Assembly: GCA_035582835.1 (NCBI GenBank)
Contig: JAYKAV010000944.1
Coordinates: 469,932-533,931 of the forward strand
Reading direction: 5' to 3'
DNA length: 64,000 bases
DNA from: Phoebastria nigripes
Taxonomy: Eukaryota; Chordata; Aves; Procellariiformes; Diomedeidae
Positions 40,278 to 52,176 of the stretch are shown one piece after another (position 1 is the first letter of the stretch; each line of letters begins with the position of its first letter). The notes beneath the pieces are model-generated. The model searched no databases and was not told the DNA's origin. It saw only the letters and a list, made by a program, of their open reading frames with translations. Position numbers and translations under genes: made by a program.

Positions 40278-41591
40278 TACAGGCCAGTCAGTCTCACCTC
40301 TGTGCCTGGGGAGATCGTGGAACAGATCCTCCTGGAAGCTATGCTAAGGCACATGGAGGTCAGGGAGGTGATTCAAGACAGCCAGCATGGCTTCACCAAG
40401 GGCAAGTCTTGCCTGACCAGCCCAGTGGCCTTCTATGATGGAGTGACTACGTCAGTGGACATGGGAAGAGCTACAGATGTCATCTGTCTGGACCTCTGTA
40501 AGGCCTTTGACACAGTCCCCCACAACATCCTTCTCTCTCAGCTGGAGAGGAATGGATTTGATGGGTGGACTGTCAGGTGGATGAGGAATTGGTTGGATGG
40601 TCACATCCAGAGGGTAGTGGTCAACGCCTCAATGTCCAGATGGAGATTGGTGACAAGTGGTGTCCTGCAGGGATCCGTACTGGGACCANTACNGTTTAAT
40701 ATCTTCATCAATGACATAGACGGTGGGATCGAGTGCACCCTCAGCAAGTTTGCAGATGACACCAAGCTGAGTGGTGCGGTCGACACGCCTGAGGGACGGG
40801 ATACCATCCAGAGGGACCTGGACAAGCTGGAGAAGTGGGCTCCTGTGAACCTCATGAGGTTCAACAAGGCCAAGTGCAAGGTCCTGCACCTGGTTCGGGG
40901 CAACCCCCGGTATCAATACAGGCTGGGGGATGAAGGAATTGAGAGCAGCCCTGCCGAGAAGGACTTGGGGGTACTGGTGGATGAAAAGCTGGACGTGAGC
41001 CGGTAACGTGCGCTCGCAGCCCAAAAGGCCAACCGTATCCTGGGCTGCATCAAAAGAAGTGTGGCCAGCAGGTCGAGGGAGGGGATTCTGCCCCTCTGCT
41101 CTGCTCTGGTGGGACCCCACCTGCAGTACTGCGTCCAGCTCTGGGGTCCTCAGCACAGGAAAGACATGGACCTGTTGGAGTGGGTCCAGAGGAGGGCCAT
41201 GAAAATGATCAGGGGGATGGAACACCTCTCCTATGAAGAAAGGCTGAGAGAGTTGGGGTTGTTCAGCCTGGAGAAGAGAAGGCTTNGGGGAGACCTTATT
41301 GCAGCCTTTCAGTACTTAAAGGGGGCTTATAAGAAAGATGGGGAGAGACTTTTTAGCAGGGCCTGTTGTGACAGGACCAGGGGGAATGGCTTTAAACTAA
41401 AAGAGGGTAGATTCAGGCTAGATAGAAGGAAGAAATTTGTTATGCTGAGGGTGGTGAAACCCTGGCACAGGTTGCCCAGAGAGGTGGCAGATGCCCCATC
41501 CCTGGAACCATTCAAGGTCAGGTTGGACGGGGCTCTGAGCAACCTGATCTGGTTGAAGATGTCCCTGCTCATTGCAGGGGGGTTGGACTAG
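40278..41591 (+). pseudogene. CR1 copy B ORF2 fragment (reverse transcriptase and C-terminus), one stop
   Basis: Non-LTR reverse transcriptase that copies element RNA at a nicked target. One frame is open from the truncated 5' end to TAG at 41589-41591, except for TAA at 41004-41006, where copy A has CAA. Motifs: [44 protein letters not shown] (usually PQGS), FADD at 40749-40760, then the C-terminal region FSRACCDRTRGNGFKLKEGR and LPREVADAPSLEPF. Ns at 40689, 40693 and 41286 leave three residues unknown. It lacks the endonuclease and the start of the reverse transcriptase, so it cannot be active. Confidence 0.93.
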
Positions 41592-41640
41592 ATGGCCTTT
41601 AAAGGTCCCTTCCCACCCAAACCATTCTGTGATCCTATGA
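40278..41640 (+). mobile_element. Young 5'-truncated CR1 retrotransposon (copy B)
   Basis: Homology to CR1 begins abruptly at TACAGGCCAGTCAG (40278), inside the reverse transcriptase region, and runs to the 3' tail (ATTCTGTGATCCTATGA, two imperfect octamers, ending 41640). The segment 40278-41337 aligns with 31245-32304 of copy A at a constant offset of 9,033 bp, so the two share it without net indels. A GATATTA string occurs at 41639-41645 and at 40253-40259, a possible target duplication with extra bases at the 5' junction, although CR1 usually makes none. The ORF is almost intact, which argues for a recent insertion. Confidence 0.96.
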
Positions 41641-43623
41641 TATTAGTCGTTGACCCTCTTTCCATTAGTTTACATATTGTTTACAATCATTTGAAATAAA
41701 AATTGTAGCTATGATTATTTCCTGTTTCAGGTTTCTTTACTGTTGACTGTGATGAAGGTGATGATATTGTTAGGACAGGTAGCTTAGACCCTGNGACACG
41801 CATATTCAGTTTCCTTCTCTGCTGCTGGCTTCTTTTGTAGCCAGGGGTATGTCAGGTAGCTCCTAATTCTGCCCTTCTGTGGGCTGTGAGAATAAATTCA
41901 TTANAACCTATGAAGTATGAGATGCTATGGAGGCTTTCAAAGTAACTGAGACAAATTGGCAGGGTGCATTTTAAATTCTGCTTCTTGAATGCCCACTTAT
42001 GTGATTTTTGAAATGGTTTTCCTTGAACAGTTATAGCAGGAAAATTCAATCAACTGAACGTTTGTAGAAAGCAAATATAAAAGTGAAGCGAACATGGTCA
42101 AAGCAAATTAATTTCAAAATGTGAATGATTTTCATTAGAAAATGCTTTTACATTATTGCCAGTAAGTATTCATCCAACTCTACATTGGAAGTATTAAGAT
42201 AAAGTTTTTGTTTCACTTTGGGGAAGGCAGTGAAATGTGAAAAAATAGAATGGTATATATGTACTAAGTGTTATCAAAATTAAAGATACCTGTGCTTTCT
42301 TTAACCCATCCACTTGACCATCCTCTTTCTGGATGAACCACCTCAGAGTTCCTAATCCCAGAGGTCACTACTGACTTCATAATTGTTTTATTAACTTACA
42401 TTAGCCTACTTGGTAAATCATCATCTGTTTTTATTTTTAATATTCTACACATAACTTAGATTTCCAACTTTCAAATACCAAATAAAGTTCAGCAGTAACC
42501 TTAATAAAGACAGCAATTATGTTTTCATTATTCCCTCACTGCTTGTTAAATTGGGTCTAGAGTGTTTTATGGATCTAGAGCAATAAACATTATCTTACTT
42601 TGAGAGGTATTATAAAGCGTTGAGAAAAACATAATTAATTATTGTTATTGGAAATGTTCAAGGTTTTAATGTAAGGATGTCAGAGAAAATTTAATTATGG
42701 NTTTTTTTCACTGAATAACTTGATATTTTGGAGCTCTGATAATGGCATATAGAGCCTTTCATCTGTGGGCATTTCCAATGAATCTTCAATAGTCAGTAGC
42801 AGGCAGGAGTTGCCACCTGAATTTTGGCAGCATCTCAACCCTATTCCATCTACATTTGTACAAAGACAAAGATTACTTCTTTTTCCAAGCATAGCTTTAA
42901 ATAAAAAATAGCACAAAATTAGGAACCGTAACTTCCAGGCTCAGCTCCTTCTGCGAATTGCTTGATGTNAAATTTTGCATATGGCACCATTTGTGACAGG
43001 TTGTAGCTTCTTAGAAAGCTACTTGAACCTCGTCAAATCTACTTACTGTGGCGGTCTTAAACAGCAGTGCCCAGATTCCTCCAGCACATGACATCTGAAA
43101 AACCTCCACAGCCTTTTAAGCATTCAGGCAACATCTATACTAGTAAGCTAAGCAGAGCCAAGACCCGTTCGTTGGCTTTGAGGCCACTGGGGTGGTTTGG
43201 CCACCTTCATGCTATTAAACTCTCTTATCTTCCAAAACATCACGGCACATCCAGACTGCCTGCCAGGAATGAACCTTGACCTGCTCTAACTCCTGAACCT
43301 TGCTGGGAATTGCCTGGGAGAGTGCTAGAGAACCACCATGAAACCATGCCAAAGACCATGTAACTGTGTAGAGCTTTGTGGTCCAGCCCGTGTGCCTCTA
43401 CCACTATTAGTTTATTATTACAAGCAAAGCCTGAAGAGTTAATAATCTCATGTCAGTTCTTACTGTCCAGGTACATTCACAAAAATGCATCGAGCAGGGG
43501 AATCAGCTGGTATTTGGGTTGGCACTCAGGAGAAAAGCCCAAACCCAGTGTGGTCACACAGACTGAATAACTGGCACAGATTTGTAGGTGACCAAGAAGC
43601 AGGTTCTTCAGACTATGTGATTA
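41641..43623. other. Intronic DNA of MSRA, no gene seen
   Basis: Mostly AT-rich. The stretch 43040-43400 is GC-richer (GGCCACTGGGGTGGTTTGGCC and similar) and reads like an unclassified old repeat, but I cannot name a family. Confidence 0.45.
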
Positions 43624-43709
43624 AATCATAGAATAGTTTGGGTTGGAAGGGACCTTTAAAGGTCATCTAGTCCAGCCCCCCTGCCATGAGTCCAACCCCC
43701 CTGCCATGA
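43624..43709 (-). mobile_element. CR1 3' tail fragment (86 bp)
   Basis: ATCATAGAATAGTTTGGGTT followed by GGAAGGGACCTTTAAAGGTC on the plus strand is the reverse complement of the CR1 3' end in copy B. It is cut off after the tract encoding the end of ORF2, a very early 5' truncation. It ends in a perfect-but-one 20-bp tandem duplication. Confidence 0.92.
43670..43709. repeat. 20-bp tandem duplication inside CR1 fragment
   Basis: GTCCAGCCCCCCTGCCATGA is followed by GTCCAACCCCCCTGCCATGA, differing at one base. Confidence 0.95.
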
Positions 43710-45400
43710 AATGTATACCAACTCTTTTAAAATCTAATTATTCTTCTTGAATGCTAGTTGAAATAATACACAGGAGTCAGATTTTTGAAAAATCTTACAA
43801 TATTAAGTGCTGAGCTCTTATGAAAATCTGCCATCAGTTCAATAGGAGCTATTGAATAATTTTGAAAAACTGTCCTTGATTATGTAGTACCATAAGCTGC
43901 AGCTGGTCATAATACATGCGGCAAGAAAAAAACAGTACAGAATTGGAGTCACATTTGCAACACTATTTCAGCAATATAAAGATAAAAATACTGTAGAACT
44001 GTTGTAGTTTTCTGCAAACTAGGCATTATAAACTCAGGATACTTGATGTTATATTTACTTCTGGTAAATCAAGACACATTAAAGTACTAAACCCATGATT
44101 ATTTTTTGTCATTTTATGAAGGGAAAAAATGTTAAAAAAATCCACATCCATTTTATCTACCAAAAATCTGCTTTGTCTACCATGAAATCACAAACATCAG
44201 CATGTATTACTCATAAAATTGTATGAGTAGTGACTGGCAAAATTACAAGGCAGGATTTCTCAGCAGTTCTCTTATTTCATGGTTTAACTGAGAAAGAAAT
44301 ACTGTGGGCAGCCACTGAAGTAGAAGATACACAGACATGGGACATTTCAGAAGCAATGAGAGCTAAGCAAACTCATCCAGGAAGGAAGGGATGCAATACA
44401 GGCAATATTCCCATATCCCTCATTCATTACAACTTGTAAAATCGTTACATGTAAGCGAGTTGTAAAGGAATGATAGTGGTTCAATGAGTTGTATGTCATA
44501 CCATCACCATGTAGCGCAAGCCTACTCTGAGCTATGGATGAGAGCTCGAGGTAGTTTATATATAACAGTTAAAGCAATAAAGGATAAATGCATTATACCC
44601 CAATTTATTCAATTACAATGTAAGCTCAATATGTCAGTTAATTTCAGTGTATAATAGATCTGAAGATTCAAATTCTGTTATTAAGATTGTTCAGAGCAAA
44701 AGAAGACTAAATTTCTGAAAAGATGCACTTTATTTAGAGCTTTATTAGTTAATAGAAAGAGGAGGAAATTTTTGGAAAATTGATTGTGTATTCAAAGGAA
44801 TGTGTTGCATATTTGGATAACATATACTTTATGTTTCTTGGTTGGAAGAAAGGTTAAATTCCTGTTATGTAAGGAAAGTGGATTTCACTGGAATTGTGTC
44901 TGCTAACAGAATAAATATTGGGGTGCAACTAATGCTTCCATTAATAACACAGTCTGCCTTTACTGGGCTTGATGTGTTTGCTTTTTTTCCTCACAAGACT
45001 GACATTCTTTAGAAATACAGGAGCCCCTGAAAAATTAGACTGAAATTAGGTTCTACGGTGGAGATGACAAATCACTTCTTTGGAAATAGTAAAAAATGTT
45101 AGATTTGTTTGGCCAAAATTCAGATGCTCACATTATAGGTGTTGCTATCTGAGCTAGTCACCACTGGCTCCGTAACAGTCACGGGGGAGATAAATGTCCT
45201 CAAGGTATGATTCAAATATTTTAGATGACTGCTTTAGGATGAGATGAATCATGTTAGAATTACCAGCCTATATCACTATATGCTCTATTTGTTTATATCT
45301 CTTGCTATAATGGGTTAAAGTGTTCATTTTGATGATTTTCAAAATAGATTCTAGCTTTCAGCTGAAATTTGTTGCTATATGTAGGGTTATTCATAGAAAC

Positions 45401-45460
45401 TAACTTTAGCATAAAAAAGCTAACTTCAGCATAAAGAAGCTAACTTTAGCATACAGGAGC
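45401..45460. repeat. 20-bp tandem repeat, three copies
   Basis: TAACTTTAGCATAAAAAAGC, TAACTTCAGCATAAAGAAGC and TAACTTTAGCATACAGGAGC lie head to tail; a fourth copy begins (TAAAA) and decays. Confidence 0.93.
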
Positions 45461-47789
45461 TAAAATCTCCCATGTTTCTTCTTCCACAGTCAATGGAGAG
45501 ACAGAGGGTGGGAGAGAACCTCGTTCAGAAGGCAGTTCAAAGCTAGAAACTAATTTTAGGTTGTCTGAATTGCTCTCTGCAATGCCCTATCTCCCTGTTG
45601 ATCATACAGAACAATTTAGAGGGTTTAACCTCGGGCAATATATTGCCTACGCCTGCCAAAATAACTGCCAGATCCAGTTTCTTTCTTTTCACAGGCAGAA
45701 ATCCTTTCTTGGCATAGCTCAAACGTGAGGTTGAACTCTCCGGGCTGCCGAGCAGCGGTGAGGATCGGACTGCTTGTGCTCTCTCTTGCCTTGCTGGCGG
45801 GGTGCTCTGTGCAGCCCACGTCCCCCCAAACACAGCCAGCACCTTCCCCTCTCTGGTTCATCTTGTTCTTTGAATGTTTCAAGGAGCAGCCTGTTCCTCC
45901 TGGTGCTGTGAGACATGGAGCACTCTTGTCCATGGCAGATGCCTCTTATACTAAACAGTCAGCCATGCTGATTACACTCCCAATTGCCCTGTAAGCATAA
46001 ATTTTCCCAGGTCTAAAGCATGATACAGCAATGCCAATACAGAAATGTTAGTGTTTTCAGTGGAGTTTAGAAACAGATCCCTAGCTGTGCTGCTGTTAGA
46101 GTTAGTAATAATACCCTCCTCGGTTAGTATTTTGATATATTCTACAATTCTCTTTAATTTTAGTATTGACATAGGTTACCGATAATTAAATAGATGTGAA
46201 CAATCCCTGCTAAAACTTTTCTACAACTCTACTGATGTATTTAACGTGTGTAACATCCTTTCTAATCAAGCACTCTTTTTTCCTGTGTAGCTTTGTCAGT
46301 CTACATCCCTCCTCGTCCGCTCTGCCTCCTTCCTTCACAGCTCTGCTAGAGCACCCACGACATGACCCCTGCTATTCTGCCTCTGGATTTCCTCTAAGCT
46401 TTCCATACCAATTATATCTAATTGTTCTAGATTTGGTAGTTGTTTAATGGTGTGTACAATGCTCACAAAGGCCAGGTAAAGGCCGCTAAACATGTTTTCA
46501 CTCTTTAAAGCTGCTGTCTTCACTCTACAAATGGTATTTTAGTACAGTTCTGTATATAATCTGCTTATTAGCAAGTTTTTTGAGAACACCTAAAGGCTAT
46601 AGTTAGTCCATCTACTTTAGGTTCCCAAATTGGGCAATGCAGTACCTTTAAAGGAGATGCCTTGGACCAGGAAGGATGATTGAGGACCCTAAAAGGAGGC
46701 ACCTTGCTCTTTCCATTACCTGAAAGGAAGCCTCATCATCTCTGTCCTGCTCAGCAGATCTCTCCAAAGACAATCACTAGACAAACAAGTTTTTTTGTGC
46801 AAGTATCTAACATAGGACTTCATATTAGATGCTCTTATCTAATGCTTCTTGAGGGTTTAAGTCCACTTCTTAGCCTGAGTGTAGCTTTGTGATGACACTC
46901 CTCTGGGAATGGTTGAAGGCATTTTAAAAATGAAACTTTGGTCTCTAAGAGGCCAGGTTTCAAAGCAGAGATGCTTAAAGATGCAGTGAAACTCACGTTA
47001 AGATGCCACGTAGATGGCAAGCAAGGCTGCAACAAAGATACAAACAGTTCAGTGCCTAACCCTGACACCCTGTGAGAACTGTGTGCCTTATGCTTAGGTT
47101 TTCTGAACAGCCAAATGTGTCTTCATCCATTTCAAATCCTCTTGCATCTCATCCTAAATCACTTGCGCACTTTGGAGAGTACAAAATGTGAACTGGAAGT
47201 TTACTGTGAAGCATCTATTCATAATGGATCCTTTAACTGTGGATATGGTTTCGTAATGGTCAGTGGCTAGTTTGCTGTTTGATGGTCACTAGCTTCAGTA
47301 AAGAAACATAGTTTGAGCCTAGAATCCTGCAGTAATTTATTTGACTTAAGATAAGAGTGAAAAAAAAAATTGTTAAGTGTGAAATATTTTGTGATATATT
47401 TCTAGTCACTAAGAAATAGAGTATCAGCCTTAAACTGCAGTAGCTGTTCAAGATGAAGTTGTAGCAGATTTTTACAATTGGGGTAACTACTTCCCATTTC
47501 ACTTTAAAAACTGTCTTTTTTAGAATCTCTTCCCCATCCACTCCAGATACAATGGAAGAAGCAATATCATGATGTTGTTTCATAAAGAGGACAAGCACTT
47601 TGGATAAACTATATTTAAGGCTGAGGTGCATTTCTGAAGCTTTGAGTGAGACGCATCCATCCTTTTAAGAAGACAGTTAATTGATGACAGTGCTCATTGT
47701 GGTGGTTTATAACGCTGTTCTCGTCTTTATTTTTGCCATCAGATTATGAGCTTCCTTGAGTAGTAAAATCACAATTGCCTTTTTTTTGA

Positions 47790-48130
47790 GAAAGAAAAGC
47801 CGGTTGGCCTAACCTTGGCGCTCCCCGATCTCGCCTTTGCTGTGCCGACAGGGGATATTACCAGAAAAAGGCTGATGTTCATCTGAAACAGATTGCGAGG
47901 GGAGGCCTGGACCCGTCAAGCTCAGCTGAGCATTAGGTCTGGTCATTTATCACTGTCAGATGGGCGAGGGGGGGAAGAAGCACTGGACCGTTCCTGCTCA
48001 TCTGCTGACTGACAGCTGACTGAAGCCTAATGCAACCTCCAGGCAGATAATCTGCCATCAAGGGGGAATGTGTATGAGAGAGATACTCTATCACAGGCTG
48101 CATGCTGCTTCTTGCTCAAAGCTACTGACA
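47790..48130. promoter_or_regulatory. Candidate conserved noncoding block with TALE-type motifs
   Basis: Locally GC-richer, repeat-free sequence with two TGACAG/CTGTCA (MEIS/TGIF-type) cores, GATA-type AGATAA and GATACT sites, a GCTCAGCTGAGC palindrome (47920-47931) holding an E-box, and a GCTGACTGA direct repeat. It has no open frame. Known enhancers often look like this, but conservation is not shown here. Confidence 0.3.
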
Positions 48131-49874
48131 TCTTCACAAGGAAAAAAGAAATGTCAGTTGTGCTTTAAGGGACTGCGGTGTATTGTAATGCTTCACTAAA
48201 ACTGTGCTGTACCTCATTTCCATGGTTTCATGTAGACCCATTTTTAAAAACAGATTAACGGCGTAGTGGAGACATGCAGTCAGGCACAGAAATGATAATA
48301 TGATGACAATGTTCAAATGAGGAAAAGCGCTGTTTGTTTCACCTATCAATTTAATTCACAGGACTGCAGATATGCTGCAAAGCAGCACAATTATTTAAAA
48401 ATAGCAAAATCCACCCTGCCAAATATAGGCCTCTGAGTAAGCGTACATATTTAAGGAACGTGAAAAATATCTTGTGAGGGAAAACTGAAACTAAAGCAAG
48501 AAAAATCTAATAAGTGAGGATTAATACTATTTCCTGCGGTGTTTTGTGCAACAAATACTTCCTGTAGGTGCTAATTCAGAGCAATGCTCTGCACGATAGG
48601 CTCCCAAACTGGTGTGGGAATATCCTGTTTTCAAAAATTCTTGCTCTACGGCCTAATGAAAAATTCTGCATCTTTAATGTTGTCAGTCTTAAACTCAAGG
48701 TTTTATTGTTTTTAATTTGCTATTATTTTTATTAACAGTATCTAATTTTGCTATCCATTACAAATCATATGCATTAACTTAACTGGGGAACATTTTAATT
48801 GAGCACTGCTGGAGATTTTCCAATAAATTAACATTACATACTTTTAACAGATGTCTGAATTAGACATTGTTATTAGACATTGTAATTAATAGAAGTATTA
48901 CTCAAATTAAAATCTCAGGGCCTTAGAAAAATTAAATTGTAGGTGACTGAGTGATGTTAACTCATTAATAGAGAGTGACTGTTGAATTCCCTCCATTGGG
49001 TTTTATTAGCCCAATAAACACCCTTTTCCAAGTAGCTGGAGAGGGAGTTGGACAAGCTCTTTGGTATAAGGGACTGGGAATCAAGACATGTTTTACCAGG
49101 GATATTGTGAACTTGGAGAAGTTCTTTAACCTGTCATTGTGTTATTGGTATAATATGCATAATAATACCTTTCTGGGATGTTGTAAAATTTTAATATCAC
49201 GTGTTGGTTAGATTTTTTTAGATACAAAAATCACGATAGGCCTGGTTATTCACTGGCTTGGATCTTCAAAATTATTTTTTTCCATTTTCATGGAGAACAA
49301 GTACAAAGCTGGTATAAAACAGCATTTGTGCAAGGAAGAATCAAGCGCCCTAAAGGTACAGAGTATCAACGAATAGACAGAGAGAAGTATGAGGGTGGCT
49401 TTTCTTTGGTATTGCTTCTCTAAGTGAATGAAAACAGACGGTCTGGTTGGAATTAATTTGATCCAGTATACATATCTTTATCTGAGCTAACCACCGTAGG
49501 ATCCTTCATAGTAATTGGGGAAAAATAGCCACCTGTAGGATAAGATTCATCTCTTCTGTATGTGGATGCCTAAAAACAGGTGACTAGCTCAATATTGCAT
49601 ATTTTCCCCCATTAGTCCAGGTGCTTTGGGTGAGAGGAACCTTTCCTGGGTCAAGCTCTTCCATATTGTATTTCAGAAAAAACAAAGAAGTTACACTTAG
49701 AGTGATCTCATCAGCCTGAATGGCATGTTTTAGTGCAATATTAGAATACTGTAATATTAGTCAAAGAAGTCTACATTGTCTCTATGAGTCCCTCCTCAGG
49801 AAAAAAATGTTTGAGTTATGTCTCTATGTATGTAATTAAGAACTTGAAAAACCACCGCTCTACTATTTATCTAA

Positions 49875-49898
49875 AAATTCATGGCCAGCCATGAATTT
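49875..49898. repeat. 24-bp inverted repeat (11-bp perfect arms)
   Basis: AAATTCATGGC and GCCATGAATTT flank a 2-bp CA spacer. Confidence 0.95.
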
Positions 49899-50640
49899 AA
49901 AAGGGATTCTCCCACCTTGAACATGTATGTGAACGTCCGGCAAAAATTATCTTCAGTCTAATTTTGAGAAGCTATGAACATAAAAAATCAATAAGAGCTC
50001 GTTGGTGTTAAGATACCCAGTATGAATTGGCACAAGACCTAAATGCTCTCAGGCTCAACCCTCAGAAAGTGAGCATCCTAAATCAAAACTCACATTCAGA
50101 AGATTATGTAAATATTAATGTGTAAAAGGAAATTATAAAAAAGCAATGTACTTAAAAGCAATTTGGGGATTTTACCATTAGGTCTGCACTGTTTTCTGTA
50201 CCTAGCTTTTCTTTGNGTAGGCTAGCCTAGAATTTGGCTCACAAGCAAGGAGATGTTGGGCCAAGCAGTGCCAGGAAGCATACCAACAGAGATTATATCC
50301 CCAGCAGCAGTCTCTGTAACAGAAGCTGAGGGCATGTGGGTTTCCAGAGTCTGGCCATTATAAGAGTTTATTTCTGCATCTTCTGTCCTTCCCTCAGGCC
50401 ATGGTCCCTACCCTTTTAGACAGTTTTTTTCCTTTTTTTCCTCAAGAAAGATGAGGGCACAAGCTTTTCTTCCATAACAAGAAAACAGTAGTATTCCTGG
50501 AGCTACTTTGCATCTCTCTGTGCTTCATTGCAGAATTTCTGCCTAGAGCTTTGTGCTAGTTTTCATTTTTCATGGTGTACACATGATGTCCCAGTTGAGT
50601 ATCCAGTGCATGTTTTATTCATGTGCTTTTCACCCCTTCT

Positions 50641-50905
50641 TTGAGATCATTAATAAAGCTGCTAAATAAACCCAGGCTTAACAATCCTCCTTGCCACACC
50701 CCACTGGACATCTCCTCCCAACTCGGTTACACTGTGTTTATCATTGTCCTTTGTTTGGATCTCTTGGTTTTTCAGCCTGTCTGATAGTATTCTTATCCAA
50801 GCTGGGTTAGATAAGGGTTTCACGTGGGGTTTTGAAAGGCATTGTCTCTAATTCTGAAATAAAGTCCAGTTGCATTTTATCAGCTTCATTAAATTCCTAC
50901 ACTAA
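50641..50905 (-). mobile_element. Very old CR1/L3-like reverse transcriptase fragment
   Basis: The order of degraded landmarks matches the antisense of CR1-family ORF2: GATCATTAATAAAGCTGCTAA, then a CACACCCCACTGGACATC stretch, then TTTTGAAAGGCATTGTCTCT with AAAGTCCAGTTGCATTTTAT (antisense of the block encoding LDF.KAFD). No frame survives and the tail is absent. Identification rests on landmark order, so it is moderate. Confidence 0.5.
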
Positions 50906-52176
50906 CAACCAGATGCTACTGGCACTGCCTGAAAAGCAATAATGGTAGAGATGGCATGGATTGTTCGCGTTACGTGGATAACTCAATACCACACTCTGCT
51001 ACAGGTTTAGGGCTTTTTCTATGCATTCAGGGCATTGCTGATCATTACAGGGAGTCAAAAAAAGATGGTGTGCTGCTATATTCTCTCAAATGATGGCATG
51101 CTGACCTGTTCTTTTGCAGAAGGGGATAATTATCAATCCCAGTTACTCAACAGCTATGCATTGGGTCCCACACAGTAAGTGCAACGCTATTTTTATTATT
51201 TTTATTTGGGCTACCATACGACGATACAGAACTGACAGACAGTTGAAATCTCTATAGATCAGTATACTGGCAACCTGACTATACATTACATGCAAGCAGA
51301 CTAACTAGTGTCAGGTTTTTCGTGTACCTTTCCGTAACTAGAGGAGGTTTAAGGAAGGAGATAAGGAGGTAGCTCTGGTTTTGTTTATGGGGATCTCCTC
51401 CCTGCTGTGAGGGGGAGTGCCACAGAAATGATGAGGAAACTTGTTAGAAAGTGTAAAGAGCGATGGCTGGCATCTCTGAGTGATCAGAGGTGGAACATGA
51501 CACTCAGCTTGTGCATGAAAGATGGTTGGCAGTGTAGTCTCGGTCAGGAGGGCCTTGAAAGTAGACAAGCATCTTCTGCTTGGTGCAATAGAGAAGCAAT
51601 TTGAAGAGGAGAGTGACATTGTCAAACTGATGGACTAGAACAGTGTTCTTTGCAGCAATATTTTTGGGGAATTTTAGTGCTCCAGAGAGCCTTTCTCAAG
51701 TCTCAAGGAAAGCATATTTTAGCAATCAAGTTGGGAGATAATAAGAACCTAAACAAAAGATTGATATGTACATGTAGATAGTGGAGCCATATTGTAGAGG
51801 TATTAGGAAGATAAAATCTTGAACATCTGAACACTGCATATCTTCTTAGAAGGAGAAATTATATTTGTATTTCTTGATTAATTTTTAATTTTTGAGTGTA
51901 GGTGGTCTCCATTTTTGAAATCTCCCAACAGGCAGGCTAAAAAGCATAGGTTTTAAAAATGAAAACTGAGATTTTTATGTTATGTCATAACCTCCATTAG
52001 TTAGGTTTTTGGAAAGTGAAATGATGTGACAATCCCAAAAGTACCACAAGAGTTGAGTACTGTGTGTACCTAATATGTTTCTGTCTACGTTACCTGGCTG
52101 AGCTGGGTGAACGCTGTATTGATTAGAGGTCTATTACTGCAGTACAGCAACGAAACTGCTTGTGAGGTAGACTACC

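Larger units (their letters stand above)
43710..50640. other. Intronic DNA of MSRA with two candidate regulatory blocks
   Basis: No supported exon. It holds a three-copy 20-bp tandem repeat (45401-45460), a CpG-richer patch with splice-like borders (about 45695-45830), candidate conserved blocks near 47790-48130 and 48690-48920, and a 24-bp inverted repeat (49875-49898). Confidence 0.5.

Noticed and set aside
40629..41225. 198-codon minus-strand open frame
   Set aside because: Same antisense shadow, over CR1 copy B.
45725..45994. 89-codon plus-strand frame with a bacterial lipoprotein-like start (LLVLSLALLAGC)
   Set aside because: The setting is a vertebrate intron, with no splice or promoter support and overlapping open frames on the other strand; the lipobox look is chance from Leu/Ala codons in a GC-rich patch.
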